DNA from: an uncultured Clostridia bacterium
Lineage (GTDB): Bacteria; Bacillota; Clostridia; Lachnospirales; Anaerotignaceae
Reading direction: 5' to 3'
Length of the DNA stretch: 41,991 nt
NCBI GenBank assembly: GCA_944384265.1
Contig: CALWSR010000028.1
Location: 1 to 41,991 of the forward strand
Positions 32,990-41,910 of this stretch are shown here, in pieces. The notes beneath the pieces are model-generated. The model saw nothing but the letters and a program-made list of their open reading frames with translations, made no database searches and was not told where the DNA came from. A program made the position numbers and the translations under genes. The stretch's first letter is position 1. The number at the start of each line of letters is the position of its first letter.

Positions 32990-33460
32990 TTGAAGGTCAA
33001 ATGGAAAACATTATTGATATGTATTGCAATTCCGCTGCTGGCAGGTGGTTTTGCCGGATTTATTTCAAAGGATAGTATGAGTATATATAACAATTTAAAA
33101 CAGCCGCCGCTGTCACCGCCAGGATGGCTGTTTCCCATTGTTTGGACAATACTCTATATTCTTATGGGTATAGCATCTTATCTGATTGTAACATCAAAAA
33201 AAACGAATGAAAATATTGATAAAGCATTAAAACTATATGCAATCCAATTATTGTTCAATTTTTTATGGACTTTTTGGTTTTTTTATTTGCAGCTATACCT
33301 TTTTTCATTTATCTGGCTGGTTGTATTGTGGTTTCTCATTTTATTTACAATAAAAGCCTTTTCAAAAATTTCAAAAAAAGCAGCATATCTCATGATTCCA
33401 TATTTATTATGGATAACATTTGCCGGATATTTAAATATTGGCATTGCTCTGCTGAATTGA
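32990..33460 (+). CDS. TspO/MBR-family membrane protein
   Basis: A 156-residue protein with five transmembrane helices and the TspO signature PPLSPPGWLFPIVWTILYILMG (residues about 36-57), plus the later FNFLWTFWFFYLQ and ending in helix five YLNIGIALLN. TspO proteins bind tetrapyrroles such as protoporphyrin and sterol-like ligands; the physiological role in anaerobes is unclear. I choose the TTG at 32990 because AAGGAGG lies 8 nt upstream and the protein then matches the usual length; an upstream ATG would add 25 unlike residues. It is followed by a clear terminator. Confidence 0.9.
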   Translation: MKVKWKTLLICIAIPLLAGGFAGFISKDSMSIYNNLKQPPLSPPGWLFPIVWTILYILMGIASYLIVTSKKTNENIDKALKLYAIQLLFNFLWTFWFFYLQLYLFSFIWLVVLWFLILFTIKAFSKISKKAAYLMIPYLLWITFAGYLNIGIALLN

Positions 33461-33486
33461 TAAAATTTATATTATTTTCATAATCA

Positions 33487-33519
33487 AAAACCACTGTACA
33501 AATTTGATACAGTGGTTTT
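33487..33519 (+). terminator. Terminator of the TspO gene
   Basis: AAAACCACTGTA (33487-33498) pairs with TACAGTGGTTTT (33508-33519) around a 9-nt loop, followed by GTTTGAC, 27 nt after the stop. Confidence 0.85.
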
Positions 33520-34205
33520 GTTTGACAAATATTTTTATCTGTTTTGTTGTCAATGATTTATGATGTTTTGAATACAAAACAGATAAAAATAAATGTATAC
33601 TGATAGTCCTTAATTCCATCGATTGTCTCATTTTTTTGTATCCTGCAGTAAAGTTCTAATATAAAATATTCCTTTGGAATTGTTTCAATATGATTATAAA
33701 CAGCAACAGTTTGATAAAATTTATTAGCTTCCATCCGCATTTCAGAACCCCACCCTCCACATACTGGATAATACTTGAAGCCATGGTTATGATTCTTGTC
33801 TGTATCTGCTGTATTTTCATTGATACTGATATCCCTGCACTTCTGTTGCCTTTTGGAATATGAACCACCATACTGATATATGTGAGAAAATCATTAGTTC
33901 ATAGTGATTTTCCTTTATAAAAAACAAATATAAGCATAATAAAGTTCCATGGTTTTACCGATATTTTGTTCCTATTCCGGAAAAAAATAAAGTCACAGGA
34001 GAATATTTTTCATTTATATTACACAAAATCCATTGATTTTCCTCTTTTTAATCAATGAAAAGGAGAATGATTTCCCTAATTGCTTCTGATTTATAAGCTT
34101 TGTTGTTTGCTGCTTCAGAGCCTTATTAATATTTATAGAATCAATATGCTCAAACTCAATTTTTTATAAATTCATAAAATTACAATATGCTTTTGAAATA
34201 TATCA
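33520..34205. other. Gene-poor stretch between TspO and the PrpR-type regulator
   Basis: Only short minus-strand frames occur (33558-33740 and 33656-33871, overlapping and out of phase), without good ribosome-binding sites or recognisable motifs. They could be scraps of a decayed gene. Nothing else is supported here. Confidence 0.5.
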
Positions 34206-36014
34206 TTATGTATTTTTTTTATTTACCTCTAAATTTCCATGATTTTTTAACATACGCCATAATGTACTTCGGCTAATCCCCAAATGCTTGGCGGCCTTTT
34301 CTTTATTATTTTGTTCTTGTTCTAAAACTAACTGAATAATATCATAATTTATTTCATATAATGTTTGATTCAAATTTAATGTATTTTCTGCAATCACTTT
34401 TTTTGGCTTTACCGTTTCTTTTGATAATATTTCCATTGTTAGTTCCTTTGTAATATAAGGTGTATGTGTGCAAACTGCTAATTCTTGTATAATTCGTTTT
34501 AGTTGATCTAAATTATATTCCCAAAAAAATTGCTGTATTTGCTGCATTGCATCTGTTTGAAAACCTATAATTTGTTTTCCAAGCTTTATAGATATTTGGT
34601 TTAAATATAGTGTGGCAATATTCACGATATCTTCTTTGCGTTCTCTTAAAGGCGGCAATCGCAAAACCATACATGAAAACAAATTAACAATCATATGATA
34701 TATTTCTTTTTTCCTTTCAGAACCATCCGGATCTTCAATCACTGAAAATATAAATCGTATTTTTTGAGATGCGTGTGTTTGTTTTTTCCATTCCAAAAAT
34801 CGCATTACTTGCATTTCTGATAATGCATCAATGTTCTGAAGCAATATTGTGGTATGGATTGTATACAATGGAGAATTTTCATGATTCAATAATGTGGTAA
34901 ACCTTTTTTCAGTCATATGTTTACAATCTATGATGTAAAAGGGTTGATTTTCATAGGCGCTGTTTTCATAAATCAAAGAGGCTGCTTTTTGTTTTCCGGT
35001 TCCCTTTTCTCCAATCAGCATAATTGGAAAGCTGGTTTTTGCATAATCCAATATTTGATTGGAGAGATTTCCCACATAGTTTGCACTGCTATAACCATAA
35101 GAAAATATAGAGTCATCCATTTTATGGTAAATTTCAAACAAAGCCTCATGATTGACTAATAAATAAGGTCTTTTTTGAATTGTAACAACAACATACTGTT
35201 CGTTATCATGAAAATAGTTTCTATTTGAAAAAGAAAAAATTTTTTCGTCTACTACCTTTTCAATAGTACAGTTTTGCTTTTCAAAAAATAAATCTACATA
35301 ATTTTCTGCCATATCCAATATGACTTGTTTCCATTTTGGCTCTGTAAAATTAGAAAACCATAATTGTCTATTTTGTTTGTAAATCAAAATATCAGTCATA
35401 TAATCCATAATAATTTTTTGAAATAAATTTTTTTGCTTATGGACATAACGGGCAGCATCCATCAGCTTTAATGTTTCCATAAAAGCTGCTCTTACGCTTT
35501 CTTCCCCTGATGAGAGCAAAATCGTATTCATGCCCAATTTTCTTGCAGTCATACATCCAATCATGTCAGAAACAACAAGAGAAACTTCATATTGCTGTAA
35601 TTGCTCCAATTTGGCAAAAGCGTCTTCACTATTTTCAAAAGTGATAATTGGAATTTGATATTGTAAAATATCACAAATCATTTTTGCATATTCTGTTGTA
35701 TTTGGAAACCCTGCAATCACAAATTTACCTGCATAATTTTCTGTTGCTTTGATTGCACTTAAAACGTCATATGCCGATATGGAAACTTCTACCACAGGCA
35801 CTTCTATATGTTTTTGAATTAATTTTGCTGTGCCTCCTCGTGATATAATCACATCATAATTGTTATGCGCCTGCTGTTCTGCAATTTCTACACCAGTGTC
35901 CAAATTGCCTGTGTATATGGTAATCTCAATACGCTCAAATTGTTTAGAAACCTTTGATAATAAGTGAACCATGCCTTCATATGGTGCAATAGCAAGCACC
36001 TTGATTTTTTGCAA
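34206..36014 (-). CDS. PrpR-type transcriptional regulator with degenerate AAA+ domain lacking the sigma-54 loop
   Basis: A protein of about 600 residues. The N-terminal PrpR_N sensor (about 1-180) has KVLAIAPYEGM, DVIISRGGTAKLI and VVSDMIGCMTARKLG. The AAA+ domain follows (about 330-500). Walker A GEKGTGKQ is present, but the GAFTGA region is missing, Walker B reads TILLQNIDAL with no Asp-Glu, and only the arginine-finger region RLPPLRERKEDI is conserved. A C-terminal Fis-type helix-turn-helix (KAAKHLGISRSTLWRMLKNHG) ends the protein. It is therefore unlikely to remodel sigma-54 polymerase and may act as an ordinary regulator. The start is a TTG at 36014 (8-10 nt after AAAGGA) or a GTG at 36023. 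It is downstream of the acid-sugar operon and probably senses its substrate. Confidence 0.85.
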   Translation of the reverse strand: MQKIKVLAIAPYEGMVHLLSKVSKQFERIEITIYTGNLDTGVEIAEQQAHNNYDVIISRGGTAKLIQKHIEVPVVEVSISAYDVLSAIKATENYAGKFVIAGFPNTTEYAKMICDILQYQIPIITFENSEDAFAKLEQLQQYEVSLVVSDMIGCMTARKLGMNTILLSSGEESVRAAFMETLKLMDAARYVHKQKNLFQKIIMDYMTDILIYKQNRQLWFSNFTEPKWKQVILDMAENYVDLFFEKQNCTIEKVVDEKIFSFSNRNYFHDNEQYVVVTIQKRPYLLVNHEALFEIYHKMDDSIFSYGYSSANYVGNLSNQILDYAKTSFPIMLIGEKGTGKQKAASLIYENSAYENQPFYIIDCKHMTEKRFTTLLNHENSPLYTIHTTILLQNIDALSEMQVMRFLEWKKQTHASQKIRFIFSVIEDPDGSERKKEIYHMIVNLFSCMVLRLPPLRERKEDIVNIATLYLNQISIKLGKQIIGFQTDAMQQIQQFFWEYNLDQLKRIIQELAVCTHTPYITKELTMEILSKETVKPKKVIAENTLNLNQTLYEINYDIIQLVLEQEQNNKEKAAKHLGISRSTLWRMLKNHGNLEVNKKNT

Positions 36015-36195
36015 AAACAACACTTCCTTTCTAAAATTTTTAGAAAACTAAACTATGAGTTGTTTATATTGTTTATTATACAAAAATATGTTTATCATGT
36101 CATTAAGGATTTTTGAAAACAGAACCTCTATCCCTTTGGCAGTCATATATTTTTACAAAAATATAATCAAAACCATAATATTGCTTCATAACACA

Positions 36196-36238
36196 AAAGC
36201 GAAAGCTCCACAGCGTTTTCTGATAGAACTTTCGCTTT
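36196..36238 (-). terminator. Terminator of the acid-sugar operon
   Basis: AAAGCGAAAG (36196-36205) pairs with CTTTCGCTTT (36229-36238) across a larger, partly structured loop, about 57 nt after the permease stop. A short T run follows on the minus strand. Confidence 0.7.
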
Positions 36239-36294
36239 GTACTTATGCATCAAATATAAAAAACAATCTAAACCAAAGGATATCCGGCAAGCTT

Positions 36295-37623
36295 TTAGAA
36301 TAAAATCACCAATGTACTTATTGTAACAACTACAATCAAAATACCAAGCAATGGGCCACCAATTTTAACAAAGTCTGCAAACTTATAACCTGCCGGCAAA
36401 ATTTGCATATTTACTGCTGTACCATAAGAAGTTGCGATTGCCAAATTGGAACAAGCCGCAATAACAATGACCCAAGGAATTGGACTAATACCTAATGAAA
36501 TTGCCATTGCAATACAAATAGGGCTAAGCATTGCAGCAGTTGCATTATTTTGCATAAAGTTTGTCAAAACACTTGTTAAAACAACAATAATAATTGTCAA
36601 CAATACAATGGATGCATTTTGTCCTCCAAATAAATTTAATACACTATTTGCAATCAATGCGCCGCCGCCAGATACATCCAAACCTGTACCAAGACCGGAA
36701 ATGCCGCCAATGGTGATTAAAACATCCCAAGGCAATTCTGAATATGCCTTACTTACAGGCAGACATCTTGTACCCAGCACAATACATGCCCCCAGCATAC
36801 CAATAATACCAATATTAAAATAATTCTTGAATGGTTCAAAGCCGCTAATCACAAACAGAAGGATACAAAGCAGCATCGTTGCTAATGCCACTTGTGCTTT
36901 CCACTTTGGCACATTAGATTCTTGTGCAGCTTGCTGCTCCTCAGAAACAGTAGCATACATATTCCCCTTATCAAAATCCGGGCTTTCTGGTTTCAGTACT
37001 TTTTTCAACAGCGTATATCCAATTGTTCCCCAAAAAATTAGTTGCACAATCGCTGCCGGCAGCATAATTTTGGTTGTATCAAACATACCTAAACCTGCTT
37101 CATACCCTTTATATCCCTGCAAAACAGAGTTTGCTGCCAGCTGAGAAGTTGAACCAATCAATGTACACGCTCCACCTATGATTGCTGCTGTTGCGGCAGG
37201 AAAAATTACCATTTTAGAACGAATACGCCCATTAGAACCGGCAGCTACCACGGCAATTAACGGCATCCAAATGGCAACCGTACCATTGTTGCTCATAAAT
37301 GCTGACATAATGGTGCATACTGCCGCTGCTGTTACAATAAAACGCCGTTCTGTTTTTGCTAAAAAAGAATTTCCGATACTATCTCCAATACTTTTTGCTA
37401 CACCGGTTTCAAACAGTGCAGCACTTACAATACACATCCCCACTACCATAGGCCATCCGGTTGCACTGAATCCACTGTACACTGCTGACAATGACATTTC
37501 TGGTATAAAAATTCCCATTGCTACGGAACTGCCCATTGCCACAACACTCATAGGTAATTTGTTAATTAAAAATAACACAATGGTTATAGCTGCAATTACA
37601 ATTGCGATAATACTGGAATCCAT
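36295..37623 (-). CDS. SLC13/DASS-type anion permease
   Basis: A 442-residue membrane protein with 11-12 hydrophobic segments. The halves carry repeated motifs FMSNNGTVAIWMPL (about 112) and NFMQNNATAAMLSPI (about 362), matching the Ser-Asn-Asn/Asn-Asn-Ala-Thr substrate signatures of the ArsB/NhaD-DASS superfamily. Such carriers import dicarboxylates or related acids with Na+. It is the last gene of the operon, so the likely cargo is the four-carbon acid sugar degraded by the enzymes upstream. The ATG at 37623 follows GGGAGG; in-frame upstream codons overlap the dehydrogenase and were rejected. Confidence 0.85.
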   Translation of the reverse strand: MDSSIIAIVIAAITIVLFLINKLPMSVVAMGSSVAMGIFIPEMSLSAVYSGFSATGWPMVVGMCIVSAALFETGVAKSIGDSIGNSFLAKTERRFIVTAAAVCTIMSAFMSNNGTVAIWMPLIAVVAAGSNGRIRSKMVIFPAATAAIIGGACTLIGSTSQLAANSVLQGYKGYEAGLGMFDTTKIMLPAAIVQLIFWGTIGYTLLKKVLKPESPDFDKGNMYATVSEEQQAAQESNVPKWKAQVALATMLLCILLFVISGFEPFKNYFNIGIIGMLGACIVLGTRCLPVSKAYSELPWDVLITIGGISGLGTGLDVSGGGALIANSVLNLFGGQNASIVLLTIIIVVLTSVLTNFMQNNATAAMLSPICIAMAISLGISPIPWVIVIAACSNLAIATSYGTAVNMQILPAGYKFADFVKIGGPLLGILIVVVTISTLVILF

Positions 37624-37645
37624 TTTTTTCCTCCCCTCCCACATA

Positions 37646-38635
37646 TTATACTTCTGCCCATTTTGCCTCTTTCCATTTTGGATGGTCATATACAGATATA
37701 TCTGCAACATATGGCCATTTTTCACTGCGAATTACAGATAAGCAGCCGTTAATACACATAGTTGCCATTTTGATGACTGCCTCTTTTGTCTGTGCAGCTG
37801 AATGAGGGCTTACAATCAAATTTGGACAATGCAGCAGTGAATCATCTATTTGAGGCGGTTCATTACAAAATACATCTGTTCCGGCACCTGCAATAACACC
37901 ATTTTTCAATGCATCTACCAAGTCTGCCTCATTGACAATCCCGCCACGGCTGCAATTAATAAGCAGTGCAGTTGGTTTCATAATGGATAATTCTTTTGCA
38001 GTAATCATATCTTTTGTTTTTTCTGTCAAAGGAATGTGTATGGTTACAATGTCACATTCTTGTAATAATGTCATATAATCTTCGTAATAAACAACACCTT
38101 GTGCTTCTACTTGTTCTTTTGTCATAAATGGGTCATATGCTGCAATGTTCATACCACAGCCCTTGCAAATTTTTGCAGTTTCCCTGCCAATTGCACCTAA
38201 ACCCAAAATGCCTACGGTTTTTCCTTCTAGTTCAAAAGCTTTTTTGGCACCACGAATTTCCCAATTCCCTTTACACATCTGCTCTTGTGCCTCCATAAGA
38301 TTTTTGGATAATGCAAATATCATTGCAACCGTATGCTCTGCCACACTGCGGTTGTTTGCACCCGGTGTAATGACCACTGGTATTCCAAGTTTTGTGGCAG
38401 TTTCCACATCCACTGTATCATACCCTACACCCGTACGACCAATTACTTTTAAATTAGGGCTGTTTTTAATTGTGTTTCCATCACATTTGGCAATGCGTAC
38501 AATCAAAGCATCTGCCTCCTGCATTTCATCTAAATAGGTGTTCGGGTCTTGATGGTCTGCAACATAAATATCTGCCTGAGGACGCAATATATTCAAGCCC
38601 TCTTGGCATACCGCCTGTGTCATAACAAATTTCAT
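37646..38635 (-). CDS. D-2-hydroxyacid dehydrogenase (phosphoglycerate dehydrogenase family)
   Basis: A 329-residue NAD-dependent dehydrogenase. The nucleotide-binding loop is GILGLGAIGRETA (about 142-154). The catalytic triad appears as Arg in INCSRGGIVNEADL, Glu in VFCNEPP and His in SPHSAAQT. It lacks the C-terminal ACT domain of long SerA proteins. It lies between the DapA-family lyase and the permease in the acid-sugar operon and may oxidise or reduce a 2-hydroxy/2-keto acid intermediate. The ATG follows AGGAGG. Confidence 0.9.
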   Translation of the reverse strand: MKFVMTQAVCQEGLNILRPQADIYVADHQDPNTYLDEMQEADALIVRIAKCDGNTIKNSPNLKVIGRTGVGYDTVDVETATKLGIPVVITPGANNRSVAEHTVAMIFALSKNLMEAQEQMCKGNWEIRGAKKAFELEGKTVGILGLGAIGRETAKICKGCGMNIAAYDPFMTKEQVEAQGVVYYEDYMTLLQECDIVTIHIPLTEKTKDMITAKELSIMKPTALLINCSRGGIVNEADLVDALKNGVIAGAGTDVFCNEPPQIDDSLLHCPNLIVSPHSAAQTKEAVIKMATMCINGCLSVIRSEKWPYVADISVYDHPKWKEAKWAEV

Positions 38636-38652
38636 ATTTTTTCCTCCTTTCT

Positions 38653-39561
38653 TCAATGCATACCCTTTTCTTCATTTTCATGCAATACTTTTGCTAAAGC
38701 TTCTATACCTTCTTCACACAAATCATTAAATGGTTTACGGCAATCCCCTACCGGATATCCCAGCATAGATACAGCCTTTTTTACCACTGTATTTGGATTT
38801 CCATATTGGAAAACTGAGCGGAATGATGCAATAGAATCTTGTGCCTTTTGTGCTTCTTCCAGTTTTCCTGCCACAAATAATTCATAAATGGAAGATAATA
38901 CTTTAGGATATACATTGGAGCATCCAGCGATACCGCCACACCCACCTTCCTGCAAACAAGGCAAAATCAAAGAATCATTCCCGGACAATACATAAAAATC
39001 TTTGTTTAAATCTCTTGTTTGTGTAATATAAGCCTTCAGATTTTCCCAATCACCGCTGGAATCCTTTGCACCCACAATCATATCTACATCTTTTGCCAAT
39101 TTTGCAACGGTTTCCGGCAACAGCTTGTTACCTGTACGTGCCGGAATATTATAAAGTACAATAGGTGTATCCACATTTTTTGCTACTTCAACATAATGAT
39201 GATACAATTCTTTTTGAGAAGCTACTGCAAAGCTTGGTGTAATAATAGATAATACATCTGCACCTAATTCCTGCGCCTTTTTGCTCATACGAATTGTATC
39301 TGCAGTTGAAATACATCCGGAACCTGCATAAACAGGCACACGTCCTTTTACCTGGTCAATCGTTGCTTCTAAAACAGCAGCCTTTTCTTCTTCCCTTAAA
39401 ATATAGCCTTCTCCGTTTGTACCAAATGGAAAAATACCATGTACGCCATTTTCAATCAGACGCTCAATCTGATTTCTCAATTCGCCCAAATTTATGCTTT
39501 CATCTGCATTCATAGGAGTTAAAATAGGAGTAATAATACCTTTCAATTCTATTTTTTTCAT
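38653..39561 (-). CDS. DapA/NanA-family lyase (class I aldolase fold)
   Basis: A 302-residue TIM-barrel enzyme. Key residues are the catalytic Tyr in VLYNIPARTG (about 137) and the Schiff-base Lys in VGAKDSSGD (about 163), with the early GTNGEGY motif (GTTGE position). Family members include dihydrodipicolinate synthase, N-acetylneuraminate lyase and 2-keto-3-deoxy sugar-acid aldolases. Its place within a DUF1537/PdxA2 operon argues against lysine biosynthesis and for cleavage of a 2-keto-3-deoxy-type acid, though the substrate is not proven. It starts 15 nt after the kinase stop. Confidence 0.88.
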   Translation of the reverse strand: MKKIELKGIITPILTPMNADESINLGELRNQIERLIENGVHGIFPFGTNGEGYILREEEKAAVLEATIDQVKGRVPVYAGSGCISTADTIRMSKKAQELGADVLSIITPSFAVASQKELYHHYVEVAKNVDTPIVLYNIPARTGNKLLPETVAKLAKDVDMIVGAKDSSGDWENLKAYITQTRDLNKDFYVLSGNDSLILPCLQEGGCGGIAGCSNVYPKVLSSIYELFVAGKLEEAQKAQDSIASFRSVFQYGNPNTVVKKAVSMLGYPVGDCRKPFNDLCEEGIEALAKVLHENEEKGMH

Positions 39562-39576
39562 AACTTCATATCCTCC

Positions 39577-40839
39577 TCAATTTTTATTTAAAATTTTGTC
39601 TGCTATATTTTCTAAAACATCTTTTGTGCCAAATCCACCTGATTTAGAAATCACTTGCTGTAATCTGCCATCATATTCCAGAAAAGATAATACAGTGCCT
39701 TGTTCCAGCTCACAAATTGGCTCCAGTTGATTACAGCCAATCAAATGCATAAAACCCATAAGCGTGTCTCCACCTGTCATCAATATGGTAATATCTTGTT
39801 GTTTTTTCAGAATCTCCTGCAAAATACGTCCATGACATTGGGGAATCAGAACACGTATATCATTTTTAGTAATATGATATTGTGCTAAAAATTCGGCTTT
39901 TTTTTCCTGTATTTCCTCTGCATCAAAAGTATCTATGATAACTTTATTTTGTGTTTCTAACAACGAACAAATTTCTTCTAAATCCTGCTTACCCTGTGCA
40001 GTATCATAGTAATGCGGCAATAATTTCTGTTCAAATGTCAAATGTCTGCATACAAAATGATGATTTTTGATTGCATATAAAATCTGCTCCTGTGTAATGC
40101 GGTTGAGACTGCCACAGGCAACATAGAATGCCTTTGTTTTCCGAAAATGATTCTTTTTATGCCGTGAAAAAGATAGTTTTTGTACTAATCTTTCTGCTAA
40201 ACCTGCACATCCTGCCAACCAATGCAGGCGGTCTGTTTGTATCAAGGCTTCTAAGCGGTTGTCCAATCCAGCAACACAAGTTGTGTCACAAACCGCAATT
40301 TTTGCTGTTTTTGTATCATATGGCAATTCATCTTTTTCACCCAGACAGGTTACAAAAATATTGCTTTGCTCATGTATAATGTCCGGAATATATGACTTTG
40401 TAACCGGTTCAAAAGGGTCCTGACCAAAAACACTATCTTCCAATAATTGTTCAGAAATAAATTGTATGCCATCTTTTGTCACTCTATCAATTTTGGGATG
40501 TCCCGGAAGAAAATATACTGTATCTTGCACTGTGTCTGCCAATGCCTGAAGTTCTGCACCAATATTTCCACGCAATGCAGAATCTGTTTTTTTAAAAATA
40601 ATTGGTATATTTTGTTCTCTTGCCCATACCGCCAAATCTTTTACAATGCTGTATGCCTTCTGAGGTGATAAGGGGCGTGTTTCTGTGTCCACTACTACCA
40701 CTTCTGTATCCATTTTAATTTCATGCGCATTCAGCTTTTGTGTAGTAAAGACTTGTGTTCGAATGCCCTGCTGTGCAAACTGAACGCCGGTATCCAATGC
40801 CCCGGTAAAATCATCTGCAATCATGAATAGTTTTACCAT
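39577..40839 (-). CDS. Four-carbon acid-sugar kinase (DUF1537 family)
   Basis: A 420-residue kinase. The N-terminal substrate domain starts VKLFMIADDFTGALDTGVQF and includes KKTDSALRGNIG (about 100). The C-terminal nucleotide domain has LMTGGDTLMGFMHL near residue 350 and ends with SKSGGFGTKDVL. DUF1537 proteins phosphorylate D-threonate, L-threonate, D-erythronate or related acids, and the product is oxidised by a PdxA2-type dehydrogenase. The ATG follows AGGAGG and overlaps the pdxA2 3' end by 29 nt, which supports coupling. The exact acid is not determined. Confidence 0.92.
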   Translation of the reverse strand: MVKLFMIADDFTGALDTGVQFAQQGIRTQVFTTQKLNAHEIKMDTEVVVVDTETRPLSPQKAYSIVKDLAVWAREQNIPIIFKKTDSALRGNIGAELQALADTVQDTVYFLPGHPKIDRVTKDGIQFISEQLLEDSVFGQDPFEPVTKSYIPDIIHEQSNIFVTCLGEKDELPYDTKTAKIAVCDTTCVAGLDNRLEALIQTDRLHWLAGCAGLAERLVQKLSFSRHKKNHFRKTKAFYVACGSLNRITQEQILYAIKNHHFVCRHLTFEQKLLPHYYDTAQGKQDLEEICSLLETQNKVIIDTFDAEEIQEKKAEFLAQYHITKNDIRVLIPQCHGRILQEILKKQQDITILMTGGDTLMGFMHLIGCNQLEPICELEQGTVLSFLEYDGRLQQVISKSGGFGTKDVLENIADKILNKN

Positions 40840-41890
40840 TGCTTTTTTCCTCCTGCTTATTATTTATGGCAAGACGGATTGCATAATTAATTGAATTGAC
40901 CAGACTCAGCTCACTTGCTTGTCCACTGCCGGCCAAATCAAATCCTGTACCATGATCCACAGAAACTCGAATAATGGGAATGCCTAATGTTACATTGATA
41001 CCAGAAACAGCATCCCATTTCTGTAACGCTTTGTTATATACAAATCCTTTTACTTTTAATGGAATATGCCCCTGATCATGGTACATAGCAACCACAATAT
41101 CATACCAGCCACCCAATGCTTTTGGAAAAATACTGTCCGGCGGTGTTGGTTTCTTTTCCGGAATGCAAATTCCTTCCATCATTGCTGCGTCAATGGCTGG
41201 CTGTATCTCCTCTATTTCTTCTTTCCCAAACATACCATTTTCACCACAATGAGGATTCAAGCCTGCCACACCAATTTTGGGATTTGCAATACCAATGGCT
41301 TTGCACGCAGCATCTGCAATTCGGATAACTTCTAATACTCTATCTTTTTTTACTCGTTCACACGCTTCTCTTAAGGATATATGTGTAGAAACATGCACTA
41401 CACGTAAATCTTCATAAGCCAGCATCATAGTATAACGATTTGTTTTAGTATAATATGCGTAAATTTCTGTATGCCCAGAAAAATGATGACCTGCTAAATT
41501 GATGGCCTCTTTACTGATTGCATTTGTAACAGTGGCATCTATATCTCCCTGCATTGCCAATGAAATCCCTTTTGCTACATATTGGAAAGCAGCCTCGCCA
41601 CACATTTTATCTACCTTCCCATAAATATGCCTTGTAATATCTACAAGCTGCATATCGTACACATCAATTGTGCCATATGTAAATTTTGCATCAGCAACAC
41701 TTTGTACTGTATGTATCTTAATATCTTTTTGTAAAATTTCTGCTGCTTTTTGCATACACATTGCATCACCAATGATAATAGGTCTGCAATTTTCATATAT
41801 TGCTGTATCAGACAACGCTTTAATAGAAATCTCTGCTCCAATACCGGCAGGATCTCCCATAGTAATGCCAATAATTGGTCTTTTGTGCAT
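40811..41890 (-). CDS. PdxA2-type 4-phospho-threonate/erythronate dehydrogenase
   Basis: A 359-residue homologue of PdxA that, in DUF1537 pathways, oxidises 4-phospho-D-threonate or -erythronate with NAD+ and decarboxylates it to DHAP. The N-terminal motif is IGITMGDPAGIGAEI. Metal-binding histidines are in AGHHFSGHTE, GLNPHCGENG and AMYHDQGHIPLK. The gene partner (DUF1537 kinase) and lack of other pyridoxal genes favour the PdxA2 role over vitamin B6 synthesis. The ATG at 41890 follows AGGAGG. It is the first complete gene of the operon in this window. Confidence 0.92.
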   Translation of the reverse strand: MHKRPIIGITMGDPAGIGAEISIKALSDTAIYENCRPIIIGDAMCMQKAAEILQKDIKIHTVQSVADAKFTYGTIDVYDMQLVDITRHIYGKVDKMCGEAAFQYVAKGISLAMQGDIDATVTNAISKEAINLAGHHFSGHTEIYAYYTKTNRYTMMLAYEDLRVVHVSTHISLREACERVKKDRVLEVIRIADAACKAIGIANPKIGVAGLNPHCGENGMFGKEEIEEIQPAIDAAMMEGICIPEKKPTPPDSIFPKALGGWYDIVVAMYHDQGHIPLKVKGFVYNKALQKWDAVSGINVTLGIPIIRVSVDHGTGFDLAGSGQASELSLVNSINYAIRLAINNKQEEKSNGKTIHDCR

Positions 41891-41910
41891 AATATGCCTC
41901 CTGTCTTTGC

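Noticed and set aside
33558..33871. Two overlapping short minus-strand frames before the PrpR-type gene
   Set aside because: No ribosome-binding site, no family, and out of phase with each other; at best scraps of a decayed gene.
37178..37741. 187-codon plus-strand frame opposite the permease and dehydrogenase
   Set aside because: It mirrors the hydrophobic antisense of the permease, with no ribosome-binding site or family.
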